Source: CAVWTN01 sp963757945 (GTDB lineage: Bacteria > Vulcanimicrobiota > Vulcanimicrobiia > Vulcanimicrobiales > Vulcanimicrobiaceae). Taken from it: a stretch of DNA of 64,000 nucleotides. The notes below the pieces were generated by a model that worked only from the letters and a program-made list of their open reading frames with translations, had not been told where the DNA came from and did not search any database. The translations under genes were made by a program, and so were the position numbers. How positions within the stretch are numbered: the first letter of the stretch is position 1; each line of letters opens with the position of its first letter. Of this stretch, positions 16,958-26,558 are shown one piece after another. The DNA lies in assembly GCA_963757945.1 (NCBI GenBank), contig CAVWTN010000002.1, positions 1,736,001 through 1,800,000 of the forward strand, written 5' to 3'.

Positions 16958-19696
16958 TCAGAGCGCCGCTTGGTCTTTCCCTGCGCTGACGTGCGCGGCG
17001 AGTTGCGCGCGCGAGCTGAAGCCGAGCTTTTGATAAATCGAGCCGAGGTGCTTCTCCACCGTCTTGTGGCTGATGGCGAGCTCGCGTGCGATCTCGAGAT
17101 TTGAGCGCCCGCGCGCGACGAGCGTCGCGATCTCGCCTTCGCGATTCGAAAGGCCGACGGGCCGCGGCGCCGCTGCAGCGGCGCTTTTCGCCGCGGCGCC
17201 CTCGCCGCTGCGTTCGAGCCGGCGCAGGTCCGCCAGCGCACCGAGCCGGCGATAGATCGCGAAGGCCGCGGCGCGCTCGCCGGCGATCTCGAGCGCCGCG
17301 GCTTCCCAGAGTGGATACCGCAAGCGGTGAAAGCCCTCGGCGGCCGTGCGCGCGAAGTTCGCAGCGGCGGCGTGATTGAGATTTCGCTGTGCGACGATCG
17401 CATCGAACATCGCAAGCGCGGGGCGCTCCGCGACTTCGAACGGTGCGTCCGCGCCGCGGGCCAGTACCGCCCGCGCCTTCGCGAAATCGGCCGGCGCGCC
17501 GATCCGCGCGACGGCGAGCAGCGTCATGAAGAGCCCGCGCGGCGCGTCGCCGAAATCGATCGCGGTATGCAGCAGCGCCTGCGCCTCCTCGGTGCGCCCG
17601 CGGCGGTGCAGCACCTCGGACCAGCCCGCTGCGTAGATCACGGCGCCGAACGGCGCGGGCGCGCCTTGCAAGCGGTCGAACCAATGCTCGATCAGCGCCT
17701 CGTCGTCGAGATGCAAGCCGGCGAGCGTGCCCCAGGAGACCGCGTGCGCGATCGCCACGCCGCTATCGGTCGGAAGCGCGCGCACCGCATCGACGGCGCG
17801 GCGCGCGCCCTCGAGATCGCCGATCGAGAGGTACGCGAAGGCCGACATCGCGTGGGCCGCAGATTCGGCCATGCGCAGACGCTGCGCGCGCGCGATCGTC
17901 AGCGCGCTCTCGAAATGCTCCATCGCCTCGTCATGCAGGCCGAGGATCGAAAGGTACATCCCGCCGTTGTGGTGCACGAGCGCGGCGAGGCCGGGGTTCT
18001 TCGCGTCGTGCGCGGCCGCGAGCCATTCGTCGAGTTCGGCCCGGAAATTTTCGAGATCCGCAACGATGTAGTGGACCATCGCGCGCGCGGCGTGATACGA
18101 CGTGCGCAGATCGGGATTCGCGCGCGTGACGCCCACGTCGACCTCGTCGAGGTGCACGAGCGCTTCGCTCGGGCGGTAGCGCATCGCGGCGAGGTGCGCA
18201 ATCCCCAGATGCAAGCGCGAACGCGCCGCCACGTTTTCAGCGCCCGGCACGAGCCGGGCCAGCATCGCGCGGAGCGGAGCCGTCGGATGTTCCTTGCCCA
18301 GGCGATAACTCTGAACCGCGGCGTTCACGCGACACTCCGCTTCCGCTTCGGTGTCGCCGAGTTGCCGCAGGATCTCCGCCGACTCCGAATGCGCCGCGAG
18401 CGCGCCGTCGTTGAAGCCGATCACAACGCGCCGTTGCGCGATCTTCTCGAGGATGCGCGCGCGGTCGTGCGAGATCGGATCGACGGATTCGAGTGCGCGC
18501 TCGTAGTATGCGATCGCGTCGTCGTGCGCGAAGACGCGGCCGGCGGCATCACCCGCGAGTTCGTTGTACTGCGCGGCATGAGCCCGATCGCCCGCCGCCC
18601 ACCAGTGGTACGCAAGGCTCTCGACCGAACGCTGTTCCGCGGGGAGCTCCTCCAGGACCAGCGCGATCTTGCGGTGGAGCGGCCGGACCTGCGCCGCGAG
18701 AAAATCGCCGTAGATCGCTTCGCGCGTCAGGGCGTGCCGGAAGCTGAAGATCGTCGCCGACTCTTCCTCGACCAATTGAAAATCGCGAGCCCGCTGCAGC
18801 GTGGGCAGGGTCGCCTCGACGGTGCTTCCGAGCGTCTCGGCGAGCAATCCGACATCGAACCGCCGCCCGATCACGGCCGCTTGCGCCAGGATGCGCCGTT
18901 CGCTCTTCTCGAGCGGTTTCAGGCGCTCCATCAACGCCGCCCGGACGCTCGTCGGCAAGAGGCGCGGTTCCGCAGGCGCCGATTCCTCGCTGTGCTCGAC
19001 GGCGCTCTTGAGCAACTCTTCGGTGAAGAAGGGGTTGCCGTCGCTCGCGCGCGCGACGGCCTGCCGCATCTCGTTCGGGAGTTCGACGCCTTCGAGCGCG
19101 TCGTCGATGAAGAGCCGCAATTCCGCGGCGCTCAGCGGCGCGAGTTCGATGCGGCCCGCGCGCGGCGTCCGCGTGAGCTTCGCGATCGCCGCATAGGCGG
19201 GGTGTTCGGCGTGCAATTCCTCGGAGCGATATGAGGCGACGATCAGCGTGCGCGTCGCTTCGAGCTTGCTCGCGAGATACTCCAGCAGCTCGAGCGTGGC
19301 CGCGTCGGCCCAGTGAAGATCTTCGAAGATCGCGACGATCGCCGTGCGCTTGGCCGCCTGCACGAACGCCTGCACGACGGCATCGAACTGTTCGCGCTTC
19401 GATGCGGCCGGGACGAGTTCGGCGGAGCGAGGATCGAAGCGCGCGAGCACGTCGATGACGGGGCCGTACGGCCGCTGCGCAAACTCCAGCGCCTGGCCGA
19501 CGCCGATTCGAACGCGCGATTTTGCGAGCGCCTTCCGAAACTCGGCGAGCAAGCGCGACTTTCCGACGCCCGCTTCGCCCGAGACAAACACGAGCCCGCC
19601 GTGCGAAGAACTCGCTTCGCGGCGTCGCTCGTGCAAGTACGCCAGTTCTTCCTGCCGCCCGACGAAACGGCGGCACACGATCGGGCGAACGATCAA
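16958..19696 (-). CDS. Large AAA-ATPase/LuxR-type transcriptional regulator
   Basis: This 912-residue STAND-type regulator has an N-terminal AAA domain (FVGRQEEL; Walker A GEAGVGKS at 40-47; Walker B IFEDLHWAD near 123-131), a winged-helix/TPR-like middle region of helical repeats, and a C-terminal LuxR HTH (LSNREGEIATLVARGRSNLEIA...SHKTVEKHLGSIYQKLGF) at about 847-905. Such proteins oligomerise on ligand and ATP to activate transcription. The start is TTG 19696, with CCGGAG 7 nt upstream, and it overlaps the stop of the preceding gene (TTGA), so translation is probably coupled. That upstream gene is a truncated paralogue of its residues about 240-410. Inducer and targets are unknown. Confidence 0.88.
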   Translation of the reverse strand: MIVRPIVCRRFVGRQEELAYLHERRREASSSHGGLVFVSGEAGVGKSRLLAEFRKALAKSRVRIGVGQALEFAQRPYGPVIDVLARFDPRSAELVPAASKREQFDAVVQAFVQAAKRTAIVAIFEDLHWADAATLELLEYLASKLEATRTLIVASYRSEELHAEHPAYAAIAKLTRTPRAGRIELAPLSAAELRLFIDDALEGVELPNEMRQAVARASDGNPFFTEELLKSAVEHSEESAPAEPRLLPTSVRAALMERLKPLEKSERRILAQAAVIGRRFDVGLLAETLGSTVEATLPTLQRARDFQLVEEESATIFSFRHALTREAIYGDFLAAQVRPLHRKIALVLEELPAEQRSVESLAYHWWAAGDRAHAAQYNELAGDAAGRVFAHDDAIAYYERALESVDPISHDRARILEKIAQRRVVIGFNDGALAAHSESAEILRQLGDTEAEAECRVNAAVQSYRLGKEHPTAPLRAMLARLVPGAENVAARSRLHLGIAHLAAMRYRPSEALVHLDEVDVGVTRANPDLRTSYHAARAMVHYIVADLENFRAELDEWLAAAHDAKNPGLAALVHHNGGMYLSILGLHDEAMEHFESALTIARAQRLRMAESAAHAMSAFAYLSIGDLEGARRAVDAVRALPTDSGVAIAHAVSWGTLAGLHLDDEALIEHWFDRLQGAPAPFGAVIYAAGWSEVLHRRGRTEEAQALLHTAIDFGDAPRGLFMTLLAVARIGAPADFAKARAVLARGADAPFEVAERPALAMFDAIVAQRNLNHAAAANFARTAAEGFHRLRYPLWEAAALEIAGERAAAFAIYRRLGALADLRRLERSGEGAAAKSAAAAAPRPVGLSNREGEIATLVARGRSNLEIARELAISHKTVEKHLGSIYQKLGFSSRAQLAAHVSAGKDQAAL

Positions 19697-20289
19697 GCAG
19701 TACTCCGGTGCATGTGAATCCCGCGGATCTTAGCAGCGATCCGTGCGTACGCCCTCGTTCGGCCGTCGAGCAAGCTTAGAGCCCGGGCATAATACTCGAG
19801 GGCCTGCTCGTCCGCATGGAGGGCACCCGCACGGTCTCCAGCTTCTTCGCAGTAGCGCGATCCCCGCTTGCGATCTCCGGCCGCCCACCAATGATAGGCG
19901 AGCTGGTCGACCGTCGGCCGCTTCCCGCCGGGCGCGATCTCGAGGATCGAGCCGATCGTCCGATGCAGCGGACGCAGATGGCGCGCCAGCAGTTCGCTGT
20001 AGATCGCTTCGCGCGTCAGCGCGTGCCGGAAGACGAAGCGCCCGGGGACCTCGGCGTCCGCTTCGAGGAGTTGCAGCGTGCACGCCCGCTCGAGAGCCGG
20101 ACGGATCTCGGGGATGGGCCGGCCGCTCGTGGCCGCCAGGACCTCGGTATCGAACGTCCGGCCGATCACCGCCGCGTGGCGCAACAGCATGCGATCTCGC
20201 GCGTCGAGCGGCTCGAGCCGCACGAGCAGCGCGGCGCGTAACTCGGGTGACATCTTGCCGGCGCCGGGCCGTGGGTTCTCCGCGATCAT
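19693..20289 (-). CDS. Stand-alone fragment homologous to the middle of the adjacent AAA/LuxR regulator
   Basis: This 198-residue protein starts at ATG 20289, overlapping the upstream stop (ATGA). It aligns with roughly residues 240-410 of the next gene's product. Paired segments include LLRHAAVIGRTFDTEVLAA versus ILAQAAVIGRRFDVGLLAE, FRHALTREAIYSELLA versus FRHALTREAIYGDFLA, and QLAYHWWAAGDR versus SLAYHWWAAGDR. It lacks both the ATPase core and the LuxR HTH. Its reading frame is intact and it is bracketed by overlapping start/stop codons on both sides, so it may be a functional partner or decoy rather than a dead gene. A duplication followed by deletion is an equally good explanation. Confidence 0.65.
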   Translation of the reverse strand: MIAENPRPGAGKMSPELRAALLVRLEPLDARDRMLLRHAAVIGRTFDTEVLAATSGRPIPEIRPALERACTLQLLEADAEVPGRFVFRHALTREAIYSELLARHLRPLHRTIGSILEIAPGGKRPTVDQLAYHWWAAGDRKRGSRYCEEAGDRAGALHADEQALEYYARALSLLDGRTRAYARIAAKIRGIHMHRSTA

Positions 20290-20738
20290 CGGCCGCCCGC
20301 CACTTTGAAGCTCTCTTCGATCCGTTGAAACGTCCCGGTGAGCTGCTGGGCCGCCCCGGCGGGCGCGCTCATCACGATCATCCACGCATCCGCGCCGAAT
20401 GGAGCGGCGACGATCTTCTGCAAGGCGCTCCGTCCATCGGGCTTCTTGGCCGTGTACAGGAGGTAGATGCCGCGGTTTCCGCCCAGGACCGCCGTCCCGT
20501 GATCGAGGACGCAGGGGTTCTGCGTTTGCGCCAGCATCCGCTCGCAGGCGTCCGCGATCGCGCCGCGGTCGATCCCGGCGGCCTCGAGTTTGATGACCGA
20601 GACCCAGGCGCCGAAGCCGTCGGAGCCCGAGAGGGTGCCTCCGGCGTTCGAAGTCGTCCACGAATCGGGAAAATAGATGCTGAACTCGCCCTGCCGGTCA
20701 CCACGACCGGCGCGCGAGAGCACGCGGTGATCGCTCAC
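20286..20738 (-). CDS. Small alpha/beta protein, DcrB/PsbP-like fold suggested
   Basis: This 150-residue protein starts at GTG 20738, with GGAGGGACC directly upstream; the longer ATG start at 20768 has no such site. The body (GEFSIYFPDSWTTS..., a central helix ADACERMLAQ, GIYLLYTAKKPDGR, ending in LTGTFQRIEESFKV) has the rhythm of DcrB/PsbP/LpqN-type domains: an N-terminal FSIxxPxxW strand and a terminal helix with a final strand. No signal peptide is seen. It overlaps the following regulator fragment by 4 bases, making a three-gene operon with the large AAA/LuxR protein. The function is unknown and the fold assignment is by eye. Confidence 0.6.
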   Translation of the reverse strand: MSDHRVLSRAGRGDRQGEFSIYFPDSWTTSNAGGTLSGSDGFGAWVSVIKLEAAGIDRGAIADACERMLAQTQNPCVLDHGTAVLGGNRGIYLLYTAKKPDGRSALQKIVAAPFGADAWMIVMSAPAGAAQQLTGTFQRIEESFKVAGGR

Positions 20739-20894
20739 GGTCCCTCCGGGCCGCTCACCGGCCCCCACGGCAACGATGCCGCAAGCGAGCGGCGCCGAGT
20801 ATGGGGAGAAGCCCTACCTTCCGCCGGGCGGTCGCGCAAAAGCCGCGGCAGGCCGCTCGGGTTCCGGCGCCCCGGCGTCGTACTGGATGGCGTG

Positions 20895-22901
20895 ATGGAC
20901 GCCACGCTACCGGAAATCACCGCGCGGATGCGCGCACTGCGCGAACGCATCGACGATGCGAACCATCGGTATCACGTGCTGGACGACCCGACGATCAGCG
21001 ACGCGGAGTACGACCTACTCCTAAGTGAATTACGCGAGCTCGAGGCGGATCATCCGGAGCTCGCGGCGCCGGATTCACCGACGCAGCGCGTGGGCGCGGC
21101 TCCCTCGGAGGCGTTCTCGCCGTACCGGCATGCCGTGCCGATGCTGAGCCTCGCGAACGCGTTCGACGACGAGTCGCTGCGCGAGTTCGACGCTCGCGTC
21201 GCGAAGCTCGCGGGAGCGCCGGCCTCGTATACCTGCGAACTGAAAATCGACGGGCTTGCCGTCTCGCTGCGGTACGAACGTGGAGCGCTCGTCTCCGCGG
21301 GGACGCGCGGCGACGGAAGCACGGGCGAGGACGTCACCCACAACGTGCGCGCGATCGCGCAGATCCCGGCGCGCCTGACGGCCGGGGCGCCGAGCACCGT
21401 CGACGTGCGCGGCGAGGTGTATCTGACGAAGAGTGCTTTCGCGGCGCTCAACGCACGGCGCGAGACCGCGGGCCTGCCGCCCTTCGCGAACCCGCGCAAC
21501 ACGGCGGCGGGCGGCTTGCGGCAACTCGATCCGGCCGTCACGGCCGATCGCGGCCTTTCGTTCTTCGCATACGCGATCGGCGAGTACGATGGCGCCGCGC
21601 GGCCGTCGACGCAATGGGAACTGCTCGCCAATCTGCGCGCCTTCGGCTTCGAGGTCAACCCGAACGTGACGCGCTGCGCGGACATCGATGCGGTCATCGC
21701 GTTCTGCCGCGCGTGGGCGAGCGAACGCGACGGCTTGGATTACGAGATCGACGGCGTCGTGATCAAAGTGGACGATCTCGCGTTGCAAGCCAAGCTCGGC
21801 TATGCCGGAAAGGATCCACGCTGGGCGACGGCCTTCAAGTTCAAAGCGCGCGAGGCGCACACGAAGCTGCTTTCGATCGGGATCAACGTCGGCCGGACCG
21901 GGACGCTCAATCCCTACGCCGTGCTCGAACCGGTCGCGATCGGCGGCGTGACGGTTCGGATGGCCACGCTGCACAACGCCGCCGACATCGCGCGCAAGGA
22001 TATCCGCGAAGGCGATACGGTGATCGTCCACCGCGCGGGCGACGTGATCCCCTATGTCGTCGGCCCGGTGCTCGCGCTCCGCCCGCCGGGCACGGCGCCC
22101 TACGTGATGCCGCAGCGTTGTCCCGTCTGCGGCGCCGCGGCGGACCATCCCGAAGGCGAAGCGTTCTCGCGGTGCACGAACGTCTCGTGCCCGGCGCAGC
22201 TCAAGGAACGCGTGCGTCACTTCGCCACGCGCGGTGCGATGGACATCGAGGGGATCGGCGACGTGATGGCGGGTGCGCTCGTCGATGCGGGCCTGGTTCG
22301 AGACGTCGCGGATCTGTACGATCTCGACGCGGAGAAGTTGGCGACGATTCCGCGCACGGGCGAACGCACGATCGCGAATCTGCTCGCGGCGCTCGCCGAT
22401 TCGAAACAGCGCGGGCTCGCGCGCGTGTTGAACGGCCTCGGCATCCGCTATGTCGGCGCGCAGAACGCGGCGCTCCTGGCCTCCGCGTTCGGCTCGATCG
22501 ATGCGATCGCCGCGGCGACGCGCGAGGAGCTGACGGCGACCGAGGGGATCGGCGAACAGATCGCCGAGAGCATCGTGCTCTTTTTCGAGCAGGAGCAGAA
22601 CCGCAAGGTCGTCGCGCGCTTGAAGGAACACGGTCTGCTCGTGACCGCGCCCAAACGCGAGACCGCCGCGCCGGGGCCGCTCGCGGGGAAGACGCTCGTG
22701 CTGACGGGCACGCTTGCGAACTGGACGCGCGAGGAGGCAAGCGAGGCGATCGTCGCCGCCGGCGGCAAAGTCGCCGGTTCCGTCAGCAAGAAAACCGACT
22801 ACGTCGTGGCCGGGGTCGAGGCCGGCTCGAAGCTGCAAAAGGCCGAACAGCTCGGCGTTCCGATTCTGAACGAAGCGGGGCTGCGCGCGCTGCTCGGCTG
22901 A
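20895..22901 (+). CDS. ligA: NAD-dependent DNA ligase
   Basis: LigA seals nicks in duplex DNA using NAD+, joining Okazaki fragments and repair patches. The 668-residue protein starts at ATG 20895 (MDATLPEITARM...); the frame stays open more than 1 kb upstream but only antisense to other genes. The Ia domain YHVLDDPTISDAEYDLL contacts NMN; the AMP-accepting lysine is Lys117 in CELKIDG; the OB fold, the four-Cys zinc finger (CPVCG...CTNVSCPAQ), the helix-hairpin-helix region (IEGIGDVMAGALVDAG, LGIRYVGAQNA) and a C-terminal BRCT domain (LAGKTLVLTGTLANWTREEA) follow. It is divergent from the regulator operon. Confidence 0.96.
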   Translation: MDATLPEITARMRALRERIDDANHRYHVLDDPTISDAEYDLLLSELRELEADHPELAAPDSPTQRVGAAPSEAFSPYRHAVPMLSLANAFDDESLREFDARVAKLAGAPASYTCELKIDGLAVSLRYERGALVSAGTRGDGSTGEDVTHNVRAIAQIPARLTAGAPSTVDVRGEVYLTKSAFAALNARRETAGLPPFANPRNTAAGGLRQLDPAVTADRGLSFFAYAIGEYDGAARPSTQWELLANLRAFGFEVNPNVTRCADIDAVIAFCRAWASERDGLDYEIDGVVIKVDDLALQAKLGYAGKDPRWATAFKFKAREAHTKLLSIGINVGRTGTLNPYAVLEPVAIGGVTVRMATLHNAADIARKDIREGDTVIVHRAGDVIPYVVGPVLALRPPGTAPYVMPQRCPVCGAAADHPEGEAFSRCTNVSCPAQLKERVRHFATRGAMDIEGIGDVMAGALVDAGLVRDVADLYDLDAEKLATIPRTGERTIANLLAALADSKQRGLARVLNGLGIRYVGAQNAALLASAFGSIDAIAAATREELTATEGIGEQIAESIVLFFEQEQNRKVVARLKEHGLLVTAPKRETAAPGPLAGKTLVLTGTLANWTREEASEAIVAAGGKVAGSVSKKTDYVVAGVEAGSKLQKAEQLGVPILNEAGLRALLG

Positions 22902-22998
22902 GGGCGAGGCGCGAAACCCGGCCCGAAGCCCCGAAAGGCCTAGCGCCTTCGGTCGAAGGGACCAGGTTCCGCCGCCGGGCAAGCCGAGGTTTCGAGCT

Positions 22999-23679
22999 TT
23001 GGGAAGCGAACGGCGCGCTATCGTGGATCCGGCAAGAGCCTCTCGTCTGCCGTTCCTGCTCGCCGTTGCGCTCATCGCCGCGGCCGTAGCCGATCCTGTG
23101 GTCGAGTCGATCGCGAATACGGGGATCCTCGGCGGCCACTTTGCCGACGACAATCACACCAGCGTCATCCCGACGTTGCTCGGCGGGTTGTTGCTCGTGC
23201 TCGAGATCGTCGCCGTGCGCTGCATCGACATGCTGCGTCGCGCCCCGAACCGCTCGCGCGTTCGGTTCGCCGACATCGCCCGAGGGATCGGAACGCGCTC
23301 CACGGCTCGCGATCTGCCGTGTCTTTTCGCAATGCAGTTGGCTGTGCTCTTCCTCATGGAGAGCACCGAGCAACTTGTCGTCGGCGGCACGTTGCTCGGC
23401 GGCACGGCGTGGCTCGGCGGCCCGGTCCTTTTCAGCCTCGCGATGCATGCGCTCATCGGCGCGGGATCTCTGTTCGCGATGCAGCGGATCGTGCGAGCCG
23501 TCGTGAAGGCTCTGGCGTCGCTGGTCGGCATTGCGATCGAGTTCATCCTGCTCGCGCGCAATCTCGGGGAATCCTGGCTAACGTTCCGGCGGCGCGACGA
23601 ACCCGCGTGCCTGCGCGCGCAGGCGCCGCACGTGCGTCAAATCGGCGGCCGCGCGCCGCCGCTCCTTCAGACGGCTTAA
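22999..23679 (+). CDS. Predicted membrane protein of unknown function
   Basis: A 226-residue protein with five likely membrane helices (about residues 18-38, 57-75, 107-127, 129-150 and 162-188) and a basic C-terminal tail. No known motif is recognised; a histidine in the fourth helix (LAMHALIGAG) and Glu residues in the third (LMESTEQL) are polar residues within the bilayer that could be functional. The start is uncertain: TTG 22999 or GTG 23023. It precedes the TonB-dependent receptor by 79 bp on the same strand and could belong to the same uptake locus, though that is only positional. Confidence 0.6.
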   Translation: MGSERRAIVDPARASRLPFLLAVALIAAAVADPVVESIANTGILGGHFADDNHTSVIPTLLGGLLLVLEIVAVRCIDMLRRAPNRSRVRFADIARGIGTRSTARDLPCLFAMQLAVLFLMESTEQLVVGGTLLGGTAWLGGPVLFSLAMHALIGAGSLFAMQRIVRAVVKALASLVGIAIEFILLARNLGESWLTFRRRDEPACLRAQAPHVRQIGGRAPPLLQTA

Positions 23680-23758
23680 GCTACGCCGGTTGCGACCGGC
23701 TACCAGCCTCTGACCGCATCCGGGAAGCTCAATCCGCTTCCCTTTTGAAGGAGTTGTC

Positions 23759-26542
23759 GTGAAGTCATTGCTGCGCGCACCAGCGCTACTTGCGCTTGCG
23801 CTCATCCTCATTTCCGTCGCCGGCGTAGCGAACATCGCCGGCGCTGCCGAAGCGACGACCGGCCTGATCGCCGGTACCGTCGCGACGGCGAGCGGGTCGC
23901 CGATTCCAAGCGCCAAAGTTTCGGCGGCGGCGCCGTCAGGCCGCTATTCGGCCGTTACCGACGCGCAAGGACGCTTTGCGATCCTCGGCGTCGTCCCGGA
24001 TACCTACGTCGTGTCGGCCGAGGCGCCGGGCTTCGAGTCCGTAAACCAAAGCGGGATCACCGTGCTGTCCGGTCAGGAACACCGCACGTCGTTTCACCTG
24101 GAGAAAGGCCTGCGCACGATCGGCTCGGTCCGTGCGCGCACTACGGCCTTCGAGCTCGGCGCGCCGAGCGACACGTTCCACGTCGACGGCGATGCGGCGC
24201 GCGCGAGTTTCCCGACGACCTCCTCTGCCGGGCTTGCGAGCTACACGCAGGGCACCGTACAAGGCGCGATCGCGAACGTGCCGGGCGTCGATCTCGATCC
24301 CTTCGCGAACGCGATCTTGCGCGGCGGCCGCGTCAGCGATACGGTCTTCGATTACGACTCCGTGCCGATTCCGCAGGGCCTCATCGCGGAGCCGGGCGGC
24401 AACATCGACGGCGCCCAGCTTCCGACGACCGGGATCGCGTCGACCAACGTCACGCTCGCCGGCTACTCGAACGAAAGCGACAACGCGCTCGGCGGCATCG
24501 TGAATCAAATTCCCGCCGTCGGTACCTACCCGGGACGCTCGACCTTCGAGATCGCGGACGGGGCCGGAACGAAGTATCAATCGTTCGACGTGCAGATCCT
24601 GCGTGCGACGCCGGACCTCAAGTGGCGCTACGCCTTCGCAAGCAATTTCGGGAGCGAGTATTTCAAGTACGGCGACGGGCACACGTTCTATCCGGCCGAA
24701 GCCGCGACGTACGGGCTGTCGCTGCAGACGCGCGGTCAATACTCGATTGCGGCGAACGCGCACTATCAGGCGACGCCGAAGGACGACCTCTCGCTCCTGG
24801 CCTTGGTCGGACAGGCGGCGTACAACCAGTTCGGCTCGCCGTACGCGGGCCAAACGGTCGGCCAATTCGACGGCGCGGCGACGGTGTATCCGGGCGAGAC
24901 CGACCCGAACGCGCCGGTGAACTATGCGGCCGGTGTGCGCGGCAACTTCGACGTCGTCAAAGCGCAATGGCAGCATACCGGCGCGCGCGTCTTCTCTCGG
25001 CTGCAACTCTATCAATCCCGCACCGGATCCTCGGCGGGCGGACCATTTTGGGATGAGAACGGCTTTCCCGACGGTTCCGTCTCTCTCTTCGAGACGTCGT
25101 GGCAGCAGCAGTACGGCGTCAATCTCGATAACGAGGCCGTGCTCGGCCGTCACCGCGTGCGCTTCGGTGCCGAGTATCGAACGAACACGTCCTATCTCGA
25201 CCAGGTCGTCCCGACTGCCGACGAGGTCATCACCTCTCATCCGACGATCGGCTCGTACCTCGCCTACGCCGGCGACACGTGGTCCCTCACGGATCGGCTC
25301 GACATCATGGGAGCCCTGCGCGCGACCCACGCAACGTTCAAGCCCAGCGTCGGCAACGCGTACGATCTCGGAGCGATCGATCCCCATTTCGGCGCTTCAT
25401 ACCGTTTGGGAACGAGGTACGCGTTGCGTTTCAACTTCGACCGCATTACGGTGGCGCCGGCACCGCTGGAAGTCGACCGCGTGGATTCGGCGAACGTCGA
25501 TGCAAGCGGAAACCCGGCGCCGTTCGTGCCGCTTGCCGCGGAGACCGCGAACGACTTCACGTACTCGTTCGAGGGCGGCGGACGGACGCAGTTCCGCGTG
25601 ACGTATTTTCAGAAGCTGGAAAGCAATCTGATCGACGTTCTCCCGTTCAACTTCCGCTCGGCGGTTTCGGCGGGCCTCAATCCGGGCGGCGTCGGAGTTC
25701 CGACGAACATCGGGAACCTTCGTGCCAGCGGCTTGGAACTCTATGTGAAGAACGGCGGATTCTCGTTCGACGCCAATCTGAATCGCGGATTCTCGTCGAG
25801 CGCGTCGCAGTACGCGTATAATAGCCTCAACGCGCCGGCGATCGCCGCGGGGCATCTTTTCCCGGTGAGTTACCTGCCGGATTTTGTGGCGGAGCTCAAG
25901 TATGAGTTCGTCACTGCATCAAGACGGCTGCGCATCACGCCGTCGCTTTCGTACTCGACCGGTTACCCGTACGGTAACGGAAAGATGGCCTGGATCTTCG
26001 ACCCGGTCACCGGCAAGCCGGTCCAGGTCCCCAACGACAACTACGTCAATCCAGGCGCCAACTACTATTTTCTGGCAGATCCCTCGCGGCCGTACGACGC
26101 GGCCACGAATCCGTATATCGGCAACCTGGGGACGAACGAAGGCAACGATCCCAATACGCTGCGTTCGACGCCGCAGTTCACCGTCAACCTGCACGTCGAG
26201 GGAGATCTCACGCCGAGGCTCACGGCGATTCTCGACGTCGCGAACCTCTTGGGGAACTCCGCGCCGACGGCCTATCAGAACAATCCGTACTTGATCGGGC
26301 CGCCCGGATACACGGGCGGCAACGCGGCCTACGCAGCGTGCTACGGTCAGATTCTCGCCGGAACGGCGCCGTGCGCGCCGGGCTTGCCCGCCGGGACGAC
26401 GCCGTACACGCTCGGCAACGGCGTCCCGACGAACGACGGCGTCACGCAGTCCGTGCCGTGGACGTACGGCACGGGCGCCTATATCCCACAGAGCTATCCG
26501 CTGGCCCGCACGCTGCAGTTCCGCTTGAGGTACCGGATCTAA
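23759..26542 (+). CDS. TonB-dependent outer-membrane receptor with carboxypeptidase-regulatory domain
   Basis: This 927-residue outer-membrane protein starts at GTG 23759, 5 nt after AAGGAG. A signal peptide covers residues 1-29 (cleavage near ...AGAAEA). Residues 33-115 form a CarboxypepD-reg-like Ig domain (GLIAGTVATASGSPIPSAKV, TDAQGRFAILGVVPDTYVV). A plug domain follows (QGAIANVPGVDLDPFANAILRGGRVSDTVFDYDSVPIP), then a long beta-barrel with alternating hydrophobic strands ending LQFRLRYRI. The ligand cannot be read from sequence; this architecture occurs in receptors for glycans, siderophores and other large substrates. No TonB/ExbBD gene lies in the window. Confidence 0.88.
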   Translation: MKSLLRAPALLALALILISVAGVANIAGAAEATTGLIAGTVATASGSPIPSAKVSAAAPSGRYSAVTDAQGRFAILGVVPDTYVVSAEAPGFESVNQSGITVLSGQEHRTSFHLEKGLRTIGSVRARTTAFELGAPSDTFHVDGDAARASFPTTSSAGLASYTQGTVQGAIANVPGVDLDPFANAILRGGRVSDTVFDYDSVPIPQGLIAEPGGNIDGAQLPTTGIASTNVTLAGYSNESDNALGGIVNQIPAVGTYPGRSTFEIADGAGTKYQSFDVQILRATPDLKWRYAFASNFGSEYFKYGDGHTFYPAEAATYGLSLQTRGQYSIAANAHYQATPKDDLSLLALVGQAAYNQFGSPYAGQTVGQFDGAATVYPGETDPNAPVNYAAGVRGNFDVVKAQWQHTGARVFSRLQLYQSRTGSSAGGPFWDENGFPDGSVSLFETSWQQQYGVNLDNEAVLGRHRVRFGAEYRTNTSYLDQVVPTADEVITSHPTIGSYLAYAGDTWSLTDRLDIMGALRATHATFKPSVGNAYDLGAIDPHFGASYRLGTRYALRFNFDRITVAPAPLEVDRVDSANVDASGNPAPFVPLAAETANDFTYSFEGGGRTQFRVTYFQKLESNLIDVLPFNFRSAVSAGLNPGGVGVPTNIGNLRASGLELYVKNGGFSFDANLNRGFSSSASQYAYNSLNAPAIAAGHLFPVSYLPDFVAELKYEFVTASRRLRITPSLSYSTGYPYGNGKMAWIFDPVTGKPVQVPNDNYVNPGANYYFLADPSRPYDAATNPYIGNLGTNEGNDPNTLRSTPQFTVNLHVEGDLTPRLTAILDVANLLGNSAPTAYQNNPYLIGPPGYTGGNAAYAACYGQILAGTAPCAPGLPAGTTPYTLGNGVPTNDGVTQSVPWTYGTGAYIPQSYPLARTLQFRLRYRI

Positions 26543-26558
26543 GGACGCGTGCCCTCGC

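Noticed and set aside
17327..19234. A 635-codon plus-strand open frame opposite the AAA/LuxR regulator
   Set aside because: Arg-rich composition, no motif, no ribosome-binding site; antisense shadow.
19743..20894. Long N-terminal extension of ligA
   Set aside because: The extension is antisense to two other genes and has no ligase homology; the family N-terminus begins at ATG 20895.
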